Assembly (NCBI RefSeq): GCF_002086795.1
Contig: NZ_MVIM01000008.1
Location: 186,001-250,000 of the forward strand
Origin: Mycolicibacterium tusciae
Lineage (GTDB): Bacteria; Actinomycetota; Actinomycetes; Mycobacteriales; Mycobacteriaceae
Length of the DNA stretch: 64,000 bases
Direction: 5' to 3'
Positions 7,060 through 15,609 of this stretch are shown one piece after another (positions within the stretch are counted from its first letter, which is position 1; each line of letters opens with the position of its first letter). The notes under the pieces were generated by a model. The model was not told the origin of the DNA, searched no databases, and saw only the letters and a program-made list of their open reading frames with translations. A program made the position numbers and the translations under genes.

Positions 7060-8814
7060 TCAGGCGAACTTCAGCCACCAGTCGTGCAAATCGGGCATGT
7101 TGGGGCCCTGCGCATCGCCGATCAGAAGGTTCGTGTTGAAGGTCCAGGTGATGTCCTGATTGCCGTTGAAGACGCCGCAGGCGATCCGGCCTTCGACCTT
7201 GTCCGGCGTCTCGGTGAAATGCCACGTCGTCGGCGAATCGGCATTGCTGTTCGGGCATGGCATCAGCTCAGAATTCGCCGCGACCGAGTCGTCGAACGCC
7301 CTGTCGAGCCCCGCCTGGTCGGCGAACAACGAATACCGGGCGTTCTCGGGGCCACCCTGCGGGGAGGCCTTCCCGCAGTCCACCGTGGCCAGCGCGCCCG
7401 TCGCAGGCGGGCTCACCGCTTCGCACGCACCGGCGTCGTAACCCCGCGGCAATACCGCCATCAGCTTCGATTCGAACGAGTCGGGATCCTGCGTCGGCGT
7501 CGGTGTCCGCGACGTCCTGGTCCGCTCGGAGGTTTCGGCCGTGGTCGTCGTCGTGTCGTCGGTGGCGATCGGCTTGTCGTCGTCGGGCCGTGTGCCCAGA
7601 TAGATGCCCACTGCTCCGAGGACCAGCACCAACACCGCGCCAGCGGCCGCAATCGGAATCCACGGAATCTTCGAGCCACCCGACGGTGGCGGCTGCGGGC
7701 CCGGCGTCTGCTGAAGCGGACCGGACGGTGGTGGCGGTGGGGACGTCGCCCACATCGGCCCGCTTGGCGGCCCGCCCGTCGGCGGGGGACCGGAGTGGAA
7801 CGCCGCGGGCTGCGGGCCGGACTGCGGCGGCGGGGGCTGCGTCGAGTAGGGCGGCGGTGGCGGCTGATGTGGTGGTTGCGACGAGTACATCCGCGGTTGG
7901 GACGGCGGCGGTGGCGGCACCGGCCGGGTCGCGGCCTCGCTGCGCTGCAGAATCGTGGCGGCCTGATCCTGCTCCCGGTGGGTGAGCGCATCGGTCGCCG
8001 CCGTCGCCAGGTCACCGGCGCTGGCGTAGCGATCCTCGGGTTTCTTCGCCATCCCGCGGCCGATCACCTCGTCGAACTTCGGCGGAATCCCTGGGCGCTG
8101 CACGCTTGGGCGCGGCGTCGGGTTCATCAGGTGCGCGGTGATGATGGTGCCCACGCTGTCGCCGGAATAAGGTTGCGCCCCGGTCAGGCATTCGTGCAAG
8201 ACGCACGCGAGCGCGTACACGTCGGCGCGGTAGGTGACGTCGTCGCTGGTGAACCGCTCGGGTGCCATGTACGCGTAGGTGCCGACCGCGGTGCCCAACT
8301 GGGTCAGCTTCTCGTCGGTGACGGCGTTGGCGATGCCGAAATCGACCAGGTACGCGAAGTCCTCACGGTTGAGGATGATGTTCTCGGGCTTCACGTCGCG
8401 GTGGGTGATCCCCGCTTCGTGGGCGGCATCGAGCGCCGAGGCGATCTGGCGCACGATCGCCACCGACCGTGCCGGCGTCATGGGCCCGTAGCCCTTCAAC
8501 ACCTTGCGCAGATCTGTGCCGTCGATCATGCGCATGTCGACGAACAGGAAGCCGTCGACCTCACCGTAATCGTGAATCGGCACGACGTGCGGCTCCTGCA
8601 GCCGGCCCGCGGCGTGTGCCTCGCGCTGCAGCCGCTTGCGGAACACGGGGTCGGTCGACGCCGATTCCGGCAACAGCTTCAGCGCGACAATGCGGTCCTT
8701 GACGGTGTCCTCGGCCTCGTAGACCTCGCCCATGCCGCCCTTGCCGAGCAGACGGCGCAGCTTGTAGGGGCCGATCTGGGAACCAACGCGAGACCCCTGC
8801 TCGGAATCGCTCAT
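7060..8814 (-). CDS. PknH-like transmembrane serine/threonine protein kinase
   Basis: A 584-aa receptor-type Ser/Thr kinase. The kinase domain (about residues 16-275) has the glycine loop GKGGMGEV, Lys46 in VALK, the HRDVKPEN catalytic loop, DFG and MAPERF. A proline-rich linker (about 300-375) leads to one membrane helix (about 380-404) and an extracellular domain of about 170 residues with four cysteines. The kinase domain closely resembles PknH, but the external domain looks shorter and different from that of PknH, so the sensed signal may differ. It lies 49 bases downstream of embR on the same strand, as pknH does in M. tuberculosis. EmbR is therefore the probable substrate. Confidence 0.92.
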   Translation of the reverse strand: MSDSEQGSRVGSQIGPYKLRRLLGKGGMGEVYEAEDTVKDRIVALKLLPESASTDPVFRKRLQREAHAAGRLQEPHVVPIHDYGEVDGFLFVDMRMIDGTDLRKVLKGYGPMTPARSVAIVRQIASALDAAHEAGITHRDVKPENIILNREDFAYLVDFGIANAVTDEKLTQLGTAVGTYAYMAPERFTSDDVTYRADVYALACVLHECLTGAQPYSGDSVGTIITAHLMNPTPRPSVQRPGIPPKFDEVIGRGMAKKPEDRYASAGDLATAATDALTHREQDQAATILQRSEAATRPVPPPPPSQPRMYSSQPPHQPPPPPYSTQPPPPQSGPQPAAFHSGPPPTGGPPSGPMWATSPPPPPSGPLQQTPGPQPPPSGGSKIPWIPIAAAGAVLVLVLGAVGIYLGTRPDDDKPIATDDTTTTTAETSERTRTSRTPTPTQDPDSFESKLMAVLPRGYDAGACEAVSPPATGALATVDCGKASPQGGPENARYSLFADQAGLDRAFDDSVAANSELMPCPNSNADSPTTWHFTETPDKVEGRIACGVFNGNQDITWTFNTNLLIGDAQGPNMPDLHDWWLKFA

Positions 8815-8863
8815 CGGTTTCTCCTCAGATATGAATTGCTGGCAAAGACACCCTAATTCCTCG

Positions 8864-10003
8864 CTAGGCCGGGCGCGGCTCGATCTCGAACGTGAACTCG
8901 TGATCGCAGATGCGGATCGTGTCGCCGTCGCCCAATGTCGCGGTGCCCCGGATTCGCTCTCCCCGCACGTCGATGCCGTTTGCCGAGCGCATATCGGTGA
9001 TCACGAAGCTGGTTCCGGTGTCGATGATCACCGCATGGTGGCGGCTGACATTGGTGTCGTCGAGCACTATGTCGTTGTCCGATAGCCGCCCGATCCTGGT
9101 CGCCGTCGCCGTCAGGCGATACGCGCGCCCGGCCGCGGAACGCAAGGTCGCCAGCGCCGCCGTCGCACTGACCGCCGTCCGCATGTCGATGTCGTTGACC
9201 TGGTGCACGGCGGTCGTCTTCGCGGCCTGCTTCACGTCCAGCGGCTCCTGCCGGAGGATCTTCTCGTGCAGCGCACGCACCGTCGGCCCGGGGTCGATAC
9301 CCAGGTCTTCGGCCAGGGTGGTTTTCAGCCGCTGGTAGGCGTCCAGCGCCTCGGACTGGCGTTCGGCCGCGTAGAAGGCGGTGATCAGCTGCGCCCACAG
9401 CGGTTCGCGGTACGGATACTCGACCGTGAGGCTCTCCAGCTCGGAGATGACGGCATAGGCACGCCCGCAAGCGATTTCGGCTCCAGCCCGCGCGGTGTGC
9501 GCCTCGACCTTGTCCTCGGTGAGCGCGGTCGCGAACACGTCGACGAACTGGAAGGTGCGCAGGTCGTCGAGCACGGGTCCGCGCCATTCGGCCAGGGCAT
9601 CGGTCAGGTGCCTGCTGGCTTCCTCGAAACGGCCGGCCGCCGCGGCGTGCACCCCGGCCGCCTTCTCGACCACGAATCGGCCGATGTCACAGTCTGAGTC
9701 GGCAGCGTTCAGCCGATATCCCGGCGGTGCGTTGACCAACACCTGCTTCGGGTCCGCGCCCGCCGTGCCGACGAGCTTGCGCAAATTCGAGATGTAGGAG
9801 TGCAGGCTGGCCCTGGCCTCCGCTGGCGGTCCCTCTTCCCATGCGGCGGTGATCAGGGAATCGGTGGACACCGGGCGGTTCCGATTCATGACCAGCATCG
9901 CGAGCACGGCACGCAACTTCGGCGTGCCCAGCGTCACCGGCGCAGCGTTGGCCGTCATCTGGAGTGGCCCCAGTACGCCAAAGCCGATCTTGATCGCACC
10001 CAT
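8864..10003 (-). CDS. embR: EmbR-like transcriptional regulator (SARP + FHA)
   Basis: A 379-aa regulator. It has an N-terminal OmpR-like winged-helix SARP domain (about residues 1-95; FGVLGPLQM, TPKLRAVLAMLVMNRNRPV), a bacterial transcriptional activation domain (about 96-245; LDAYQRLKTTLAEDLGIDPG) and a C-terminal FHA phosphothreonine-binding domain (about 285-379; RIGRLSDNDIVLDD, VSRHHAVI, RSANGIDV). This three-domain order is that of EmbR, which after phosphorylation by PknH activates arabinosyltransferase genes. The start MGAIKIGFG at 10003 is chosen over an upstream ATG at 10039 because it fits the length of EmbR. No emb genes are in this window. Confidence 0.92.
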   Translation of the reverse strand: MGAIKIGFGVLGPLQMTANAAPVTLGTPKLRAVLAMLVMNRNRPVSTDSLITAAWEEGPPAEARASLHSYISNLRKLVGTAGADPKQVLVNAPPGYRLNAADSDCDIGRFVVEKAAGVHAAAAGRFEEASRHLTDALAEWRGPVLDDLRTFQFVDVFATALTEDKVEAHTARAGAEIACGRAYAVISELESLTVEYPYREPLWAQLITAFYAAERQSEALDAYQRLKTTLAEDLGIDPGPTVRALHEKILRQEPLDVKQAAKTTAVHQVNDIDMRTAVSATAALATLRSAAGRAYRLTATATRIGRLSDNDIVLDDTNVSRHHAVIIDTGTSFVITDMRSANGIDVRGERIRGTATLGDGDTIRICDHEFTFEIEPRPA

Positions 10004-10128
10004 TACCGAAGTTCTATCGCGAACCGGCGCGACACGCACTCATGACGCGAAATCGGGAGGGCCCCAGACCGCTCGCGCCTTCCTCGAGCAGATCGCCGCG
10101 CACGAAGTCTCCGTCGTGTAGACCTAAG

Positions 10129-10142
10129 TAGAACGTGTTCTA
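10129..10142. promoter_or_regulatory. KstR-like operator
   Basis: TAGAACGTGTTCTA matches the KstR consensus TnnAACnnGTTnnA completely, with perfect 6-base arms. It ends 16 bases before the start of the downstream DapB-fold gene, the right place for repression. KstR represses sterol catabolism genes in mycobacteria; binding here is inferred. Confidence 0.7.
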
Positions 10143-10158
10143 GTTACGAGGAGGCGGT

Positions 10159-11208
10159 ATGGCGCTCAAGGTCGTGCAGTGGGCGACGGGCGGCGTCGGA
10201 GTCGCCGCCATCAAGGGCGTGCTGGAGCATCCCGAGCTCGAGCTCGCCGGCTGCTGGGTGCACTCGGCCGACAAAGCGGGCAAGGACGTCGGCGAACTCA
10301 TCGGCGAAGAGCCACTTGGCATCACCGCGACCGACAACGTCGACGAGATCCTGGCGCTCGACGCCGACGCCGTCATCTATTCGCCGCTGCTGCCCAATCC
10401 CGATGAGGTCGCCGCGTTGCTGCGGTCGGGGAAAAACGTGGTGACTCCGGTCGGCTGGGTGTATCCGAGCGAGCGGCAGTCGGCGGCCCTTCGTGAGGCC
10501 GCGGTCGAGGGCAACTCGACGCTGCACGGCACCGGCATGGCACCAGGCGGCATCAGCGAGAAGTTCCCGTTGCTGTTCTCGGCCTTCTCCACGGGTGTGA
10601 CTTTTGTTCGCGCCGAGGAGTTTTCCGACTTGCGCACCTACGAGGCACCCGACGTCGTCCGCCATGTGATGGGGTTTGGAGAGGTGCCCGACAAGGCCCT
10701 GAGCGGACCGATGCAGAAGCTGCTCGACGGCGGCTTCATCCAGGCGGTGCGGATGATCGTCGACAAGGCGGGCTTCAACGCCGACCCGAAGGTGCGTTCG
10801 TCGCAGGAGATCGCCGTCGCCACAGCACCCATCGAGTCGCCGATCGGCGTGATCGAGCCCGGCCAGGTCGCCGGCCGAAAGTTCCATTGGGAGGCGCTGG
10901 TCGGCGACGAGGTCGTCGTGCGCGTCACCGTGAACTGGCTCATGGGCGAGGAAAAGCTCGATCCCCCATGGACATTCGGCCCCGAAGGACAGCGGTACGA
11001 GATGGAGGTTCGCGGCAATCCCGACATCTCGATCTCGGTGAAGGGGTTCCAGTCGGCGGTGGGCGGCGAGGGTCCGGAGTACGGGATCGTCGGCACCGCC
11101 GCGCACTGCGTGAACTCGGTGCCCGCGGTGTGCGCCGCCGAACCGGGCGTCGCCACCTATCTCGATCTGCCACTGATCAGCGGCAAGGCGGCGCCCCGGC
11201 TGAGCTAG
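10159..11208 (+). CDS. DapB-fold NAD(P)-dependent oxidoreductase (Rv1059-like)
   Basis: A 349-aa protein of the dihydrodipicolinate-reductase-like family. The N-terminal Rossmann segment VVQWATGGVGVAAIKGVLEHPELELAGCW has the nucleotide-binding glycines, and NVVTPVGWVYPSE and HGTGMAPGGISEKFP continue the fold. Related mycobacterial proteins are numerous and of unknown substrate; they are not lysine-pathway DapB. GAGGAGG at 10148-10154 is the ribosome-binding site. The KstR-like operator just upstream implies induction during sterol growth, so a steroid-derived or ketone substrate is plausible. It overlaps the convergent SDR by four bases at the stop. Confidence 0.88.
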   Translation: MALKVVQWATGGVGVAAIKGVLEHPELELAGCWVHSADKAGKDVGELIGEEPLGITATDNVDEILALDADAVIYSPLLPNPDEVAALLRSGKNVVTPVGWVYPSERQSAALREAAVEGNSTLHGTGMAPGGISEKFPLLFSAFSTGVTFVRAEEFSDLRTYEAPDVVRHVMGFGEVPDKALSGPMQKLLDGGFIQAVRMIVDKAGFNADPKVRSSQEIAVATAPIESPIGVIEPGQVAGRKFHWEALVGDEVVVRVTVNWLMGEEKLDPPWTFGPEGQRYEMEVRGNPDISISVKGFQSAVGGEGPEYGIVGTAAHCVNSVPAVCAAEPGVATYLDLPLISGKAAPRLS

Positions 11209-11951
11209 TCGCGCGGCAGAATGCCGCCGTCGAGCGTGACGACCTTGTTGGTCAGATAACCGTTGCGCAGCATGGCGATTGCCATGTCGGCCACCTCGTC
11301 GGGCCGGCCGATGCGTCCGACGGGGATCGGGATCGGGGGAGTGCCGGTCTCCAGGTCTGCCGGAAACATCTTCGTCTCGCCCACCAGCGCGGGCGCCAGA
11401 CTGTTGACCGTCACTCCGTCGGCAGCGACGCGCGATGCGAGGTGGTGCATGAGGCCGTGCAGTCCCGCCTTGCTGGCCGCGTAGTGGGCCCCGACCACGC
11501 CGCCGGTGAGGGCGGCGACCGACGAGATGAACAGGATGCGCCCGTACTTCCGCTCGATCATCGCGGGCAGAACCTGCTGCGCCAACAACCACGGAGCGGT
11601 CAGGTTGACCGCAATCGTCGCGTTCCACGACGCCAGATCGATCTTCTGCCACCCCTTGATGTCGGCCGTGCCCGCATTGGGGACGAGCAGGTCGACCGGG
11701 CCGAGTTCGTGGACCGCATGCGCGACGAGAGCGGCCGGTGCCTCGGGATCGGACAGATCGGCGGCGGCGACGGTGACCCGCCGCCCCTGGTCTCGCGCGT
11801 AGGCCGCGGCCTCTTCGGCATCGTCGGCGTGTCTGCCGTAGGACAGGCACAGGTCAGCGCCCTCGTCGGCGAGCCGTCGCGCGATCGCCTTGCCGATACC
11901 GCCCGACGCGCCGGTCAGCAGCGCGACCCGGCCCCGCAGGTCACCCGTCAC
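11205..11951 (-). CDS. short-chain dehydrogenase/reductase
   Basis: A 248-aa classical SDR. The nucleotide motif TGASGGIG lies near residue 13, NAG near 89, the catalytic Ser in ILFISSVAAL near 140 and the Tyr-x3-Lys motif in HYAASKAG near 154. C-terminal LDGGILPRD resembles fabG-type reductases. GTG 11951 is chosen because it overlaps the stop of the upstream alcohol dehydrogenase (GTGA), which shows translational coupling. Substrate unknown; the pair probably works in sequence on an alcohol or ketone. Confidence 0.88.
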   Translation of the reverse strand: MTGDLRGRVALLTGASGGIGKAIARRLADEGADLCLSYGRHADDAEEAAAYARDQGRRVTVAAADLSDPEAPAALVAHAVHELGPVDLLVPNAGTADIKGWQKIDLASWNATIAVNLTAPWLLAQQVLPAMIERKYGRILFISSVAALTGGVVGAHYAASKAGLHGLMHHLASRVAADGVTVNSLAPALVGETKMFPADLETGTPPIPIPVGRIGRPDEVADMAIAMLRNGYLTNKVVTLDGGILPRD

Positions 11952-12991
11952 GGCTGGACCAGAATGCGGATCGGGTTGCCTTCCTGGCGATCCAGCCTTT
12001 CGATGCCGACCGCGATGTCCTCGAGAGAGACCACCTCGCTGATCGAACGCGAGATGTCCAGCCGGCCCCGGGAAACCAGCGTGGCCAGCGTTTCGATGTC
12101 GACGTTCTGGTAGCCCAGGTGGCCAAGGACCTGCTTCTGCGTGAGTGCGAACATGCTGGTGGGACCGACGCACGCGGGCTCGGCGCTCATTCCGACCGCG
12201 ACGAGGCGGCCGCCGACCGTCAGGTTGTCGAGCGCCTGCTCGAACGTCGACGCGAGGCCCACCGCGTCGAACGCGACGTCGAGCTTGCGCCCGCCGGTGA
12301 GCTCGGCGATCTTCTCCGAGAGTCGTTCGTCGCGGGCGTCGAACGCATGGTCCGCACCGAGTTCGACGGCGCGCTCGAGCACCGCTGCCTTGACGTCGAC
12401 GGCGATCACCGGGGCGGCACCGACCAGTCGGGCCAGCTGCACAATGTGGGTTCCGACCCCGCCGACACCCCAGACGCCGACCGATTCGCCGATGCCGACC
12501 TTGCCGGTGCGCACGACGGCGCCGAACGGCGTCGACACCGCGTCGGCCAGGATCGCGGCCTGCTCCAGCGGGACGTTGTCGGGCACCCGCGTCAGGCCGG
12601 CGGCCTGCGCGACGGTGTACTCGGCCCACGCCCCGTCGTAGGCGAACGCCATCAGCTGGATGGCCAGACAGTTCGTGACGTCGCCGCGGCGGCAGTTCGC
12701 GCATTGGGTGCACGGCCTGCCCGCGGCCACGACCACCCGGTCGCCTTCGGCCCACCCGGTGACGTCCGGGCCCAGCTTGGCGATCGTTCCCGCCGCCTCG
12801 TGGCCCTGGGTGACCACCGGGCGCATGGCCGGGAACGTGCCGTTGATCAGGCTGAGGTCGGAATGGCAGATGCCGCAGAACGCGACCTTGACCAACACCT
12901 CTCCCGGTCCGGGCTCGGATATCGGAACATCCTCTACCGCAAACTTTTTGGTGTCAGCGTAGAAGCGTTGCGCCCTCATCGTGTCGGCCAT
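11948..12991 (-). CDS. zinc-dependent alcohol dehydrogenase (MDR family)
   Basis: A 347-aa medium-chain dehydrogenase. The catalytic zinc site includes CGICHSD (about residue 39) and GHEAAG (about 63); the structural zinc site has four cysteines in CTQCANCRRGDVTNC (about 94-108). The Rossmann motif GVGGVG lies near 175-180. Overall it looks like AdhA-type alcohol dehydrogenases. AGGAGTGAC directly before ATG 12991 is a clear ribosome-binding site. It overlaps the downstream SDR by four bases, so both are one transcription unit. The natural substrate cannot be read from sequence. Confidence 0.92.
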   Translation of the reverse strand: MADTMRAQRFYADTKKFAVEDVPISEPGPGEVLVKVAFCGICHSDLSLINGTFPAMRPVVTQGHEAAGTIAKLGPDVTGWAEGDRVVVAAGRPCTQCANCRRGDVTNCLAIQLMAFAYDGAWAEYTVAQAAGLTRVPDNVPLEQAAILADAVSTPFGAVVRTGKVGIGESVGVWGVGGVGTHIVQLARLVGAAPVIAVDVKAAVLERAVELGADHAFDARDERLSEKIAELTGGRKLDVAFDAVGLASTFEQALDNLTVGGRLVAVGMSAEPACVGPTSMFALTQKQVLGHLGYQNVDIETLATLVSRGRLDISRSISEVVSLEDIAVGIERLDRQEGNPIRILVQP

Positions 12992-13073
12992 GTCACTCCT
13001 AGGGGGTGCGTAAAAAGGCTTGGTCAGACCTTAGCCGCCGCATCTTTTCGGCAGCCTGGCAGACTCAGTTCCC

Positions 13074-13925
13074 GTGACGAAACGGGCACTGGTGCTGGCA
13101 GGTGGCGGTCTGGCGGGAATCGCGTGGGAGACGGGCATCCTGCGCGGCATCGCCGACGAAGCGCCGGAGACGGCCGAGGCCCTGCTCAACAGCGACGTGT
13201 TGGTCGGCACGTCCGCGGGGTCGACGGTGGCCGCCCAGCTGATCAGTGGCCTCGGTCTCGACGCGCTGTTCGAGCGGCAACTGGAGACATCGACGACAGA
13301 GCGCAATCCTGACGTCGGCATCGAGGAGATCACCGAACTGTTCCTCGCGGCAGTGACACAGCCCGGCTCCAAAGAGGAGAAGCTGCAGAGGATCGGTGGC
13401 GTCGCCCTGTCGACGAAGACCGTGCCGGAGATCGTCCGGCGTCAGGTGATCGAACACCGGTTACCCGAGCACGAGTGGCCGGAACAAGTACTGCGAATCA
13501 GCGCAATCGACACCGCCACAGGTGAATTGGTGACCCTCGATCGCGACTCCGGGGTGAATCTCGTTGACGCTGTGGCCGCCAGCTGTGCGGTGCCCGGCGT
13601 CTGGCCGCCCGTCACGATCGGCGGTAGACGATTCATGGACGGCGGTGTCGGCAGCACCGTCAACCTCGAACTCGCCGCCGACTGCGATGTCGTGGTGGCG
13701 CTACTGCCACAAGGCCGGACGTCCCCATCACCGTTCGGCAGCGGAGCGGTTGAGGAGATCGACAACTTCTCCGGCTCGGTGTTCGCGGTGTTCGCCGACG
13801 ACGAGTCGCTGACAGCCTTCGGTCCCAATCCGCTGGATCCGGCCTGTCGCGCACCGTCCGCCGAGGCGGGACGTGAGCAGGGCAGGCGGGTGGCGGCCGA
13901 GGTCGCAGCCTTCCTGGACCGCTGA
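13074..13925 (+). CDS. patatin-like phospholipase (Rv1062-like)
   Basis: A 283-aa patatin-family acyl hydrolase. The nucleophile elbow G-T-S-A-G lies near residue 45 (VGTSAGSTVAAQ), and the catalytic Asp is in FMDGGVG near 188. The glycine-rich oxyanion segment is VLAGGGLAGIAWETG at the start. The start is GTG. It matches Rv1062 in position and length from memory. It is nearly tail-to-tail with a second patatin gene: the two stops lie one base apart (13925 and 13927). It probably cleaves phospholipids or other acyl esters; there is no signal peptide. Confidence 0.88.
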   Translation: MTKRALVLAGGGLAGIAWETGILRGIADEAPETAEALLNSDVLVGTSAGSTVAAQLISGLGLDALFERQLETSTTERNPDVGIEEITELFLAAVTQPGSKEEKLQRIGGVALSTKTVPEIVRRQVIEHRLPEHEWPEQVLRISAIDTATGELVTLDRDSGVNLVDAVAASCAVPGVWPPVTIGGRRFMDGGVGSTVNLELAADCDVVVALLPQGRTSPSPFGSGAVEEIDNFSGSVFAVFADDESLTAFGPNPLDPACRAPSAEAGREQGRRVAAEVAAFLDR

Positions 13926-13926
13926 A

Positions 13927-14877
13927 TCAGGCTTCGGCGGAAACGGTTTCGGGTTTCTCCAGCCCATCAAGCACAGCGGCGGTGAGTTCGCGGCCGATGG
14001 CGATGACCTCTGCGGCACGGTGGAATTCGAGGCTGCGGCACGCGGTTCGCGGCACCTCGATCAACACGTCGGGGGGATAGGCCGCCAACGTGTGGCGCGC
14101 CAGTGCGGCCTGCGCGATGTCGATCGTCCGGTTCATCACCTCGAAGCTGCCGAGCCGGGGAACCGATATGTCTTTGGCGGTTACCTCTTTGGAGGCGTCG
14201 ACGAGTTTGTCGTCGCTCTCTTCGGCTTGGCCGGTGTCGAACAGCGCCGTCGTGCTCCGCCACATCCGGCCCAGCCACTCCGTCGTCGCCCTTGGCCCTT
14301 CGCCCTGGGGCTCGTCGCCGCCCGCCTCGCTGCCGGCCAGGCTCACCGCGATCGTCAGGTCGGCGTTGACGGCCGATATCGGCGCCATGGGCAGCGGATC
14401 GAGGATGCCGCCGTCGGCCAGCAGCCGGCCGTCGAGCACGTGCGGCACGATCACTCCCGGAATGGCGATCGACGCCCGTATCGCGGCATCGACGGGCCCG
14501 CGTTGCAGCCACACCGATTTTCCCGACAGCAGATCGGTGCTGACCGCCGTGTACGGCATCGGCAGCTCTTCGATTGTCACTTCACCGAGGATGTCGCGGA
14601 CCGCGTCGAGGATCTTCTCGGCGCGCAGGACCCCGGCGGCGGTGATCTTCGGGTCGAGTAGGCGCAGGATCGCCCGCTGGGTGAGCGCCCTGGCCCATTC
14701 GGCGAAATCGTCGAGCTTGCCGGCGGCCTGCAGCCCACCCACGAGTGCGCCCATCGACGACCCCGCGATGCCCACGATCTCGAAGCCACGTTCTTGCAGC
14801 TCGTCGATCACCCCGATGTGGGCGTAACCGCGCGCTCCTCCGCTGCCGAGGGCGAGGGCCACTCGCTTGCCGGCCAT
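13927..14877 (-). CDS. patatin-like phospholipase (RssA/Rv1063c-like)
   Basis: A 316-aa patatin-family protein of the bacterial RssA/NTE type. The start has the oxyanion glycine segment ALGSGGARGYAHIGV, followed by the nucleophile elbow G-S-S-M-G (about residues 40-44) and the catalytic Asp in LLADGGILDPLP near 167. A charged C-terminal tail follows the core. It faces the patatin at 13074-13925, with one base between the stops. The two belong to different patatin subgroups, so this is not a simple duplication. The role in lipid turnover is inferred from family. Confidence 0.88.
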   Translation of the reverse strand: MAGKRVALALGSGGARGYAHIGVIDELQERGFEIVGIAGSSMGALVGGLQAAGKLDDFAEWARALTQRAILRLLDPKITAAGVLRAEKILDAVRDILGEVTIEELPMPYTAVSTDLLSGKSVWLQRGPVDAAIRASIAIPGVIVPHVLDGRLLADGGILDPLPMAPISAVNADLTIAVSLAGSEAGGDEPQGEGPRATTEWLGRMWRSTTALFDTGQAEESDDKLVDASKEVTAKDISVPRLGSFEVMNRTIDIAQAALARHTLAAYPPDVLIEVPRTACRSLEFHRAAEVIAIGRELTAAVLDGLEKPETVSAEA

Positions 14878-14892
14878 GAGGTCATTCTGCGC

Positions 14893-15339
14893 TCATCCGC
14901 ACAGGGCATCTGCGGCGGCCTGGGCAGCCACGATCACCGCGGCCTGCCGCTCCGGTGGGAGCGCAGACCACGGCGTGCCGAACGTTCCCGGGCCGGGAGC
15001 GGCGTCGGCACTTTGCACGCTCTTCAGATAGGGCTCGATTTGGGACTTGGGGTCTCCGCCCTGCCTGCCCATCCAGTCGCGCGCCGCCTGGCACGCCTTG
15101 AAGTACTCGTCTTCGGTGGAGTCCGCAGGTGCCCCGATGGCGGTCGTGACGCCGCCGGGGGAGACCGCGACGTCGCCGGGTGCTGGGGTGGGGGTGTCGG
15201 AGGGTTCCGCGGCAGACGTCGTCTCCGGCGTCGAGGTGGCCGGTTCACTGTCGCCTCCGGATGAGCACCCGGTGGCTATTGCGGTGCCGACGATCACGAG
15301 TGCCACCGCATGGGCGGCCCGACGGAAATGCCTGCGCAT
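14893..15339 (-). CDS. lpqV: LpqV-type lipoprotein
   Basis: A 148-aa cell-envelope lipoprotein. An N-terminal arginine-rich signal peptide ends in the lipobox IATG-C (Cys about 25), which would be lipidated. A Thr/Ser/Pro-rich linker follows to about residue 62, then a globular part beginning VSPGGVTTAIGAPADSTEDEYFKAC and ending AAADALCG, with two conserved cysteines. The globular part and position match Rv1064c (lpqV) as remembered. It lies 15 bases upstream of the patatin gene on the same strand. Function unknown. Confidence 0.88.
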   Translation of the reverse strand: MRRHFRRAAHAVALVIVGTAIATGCSSGGDSEPATSTPETTSAAEPSDTPTPAPGDVAVSPGGVTTAIGAPADSTEDEYFKACQAARDWMGRQGGDPKSQIEPYLKSVQSADAAPGPGTFGTPWSALPPERQAAVIVAAQAAADALCG

Positions 15340-15516
15340 ACAGCCAATCTATGCAATGGCCGCGTTGCCGCGATCGGCACCCGTCTACTTCGGATCACCG
15401 TGAATCTTGCGGGCCGCCGTGCACGTGGCCGCCTGACCAGGTTGTTGACCGCGATGTTGACGCGACAGGAATCAGCGGAGCCGTTCTGGCCGGTTCGACA
15501 TGCCAGACTTGCCCCT

Positions 15517-15564
15517 GTGACGACCGGATACCTGCTGATGTGCGACCGGGACTGTCGCGCCTGA
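15517..15564 (+). CDS. two-cysteine leader peptide (putative cysteine-responsive attenuator)
   Basis: A 15-codon ORF, GTG start, sequence VTTGYLLMCDRDCRA, ending 45 bases before the cysteine dioxygenase gene. It has two Cys codons near its end and no obvious Shine-Dalgarno, which suits a leaderless mRNA; CAGACT at 15505-15510 is a possible weak -10. Cysteine-containing leaderless short ORFs that attenuate downstream genes in response to cysteine supply are described in mycobacteria. The gene downstream degrades cysteine, so the regulatory logic fits. The coding call rests on this pattern and remains an inference. Confidence 0.6.
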   Translation: MTTGYLLMCDRDCRA

Positions 15565-15609
15565 CGCGCGTGCCCCGATCCCTTTCCGCTCGTCATTGCT
15601 GGAGTCTTG

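Noticed and set aside
7015..8856. A 613-codon plus-strand frame opposite the PknH-like kinase
   Set aside because: Arg-rich composition and no domain; the opposite strand has complete kinase motifs.
10144..11850. A 568-codon minus-strand frame opposite the DapB-fold gene
   Set aside because: Covers the real gene and part of the SDR in the wrong frame; no family pattern.
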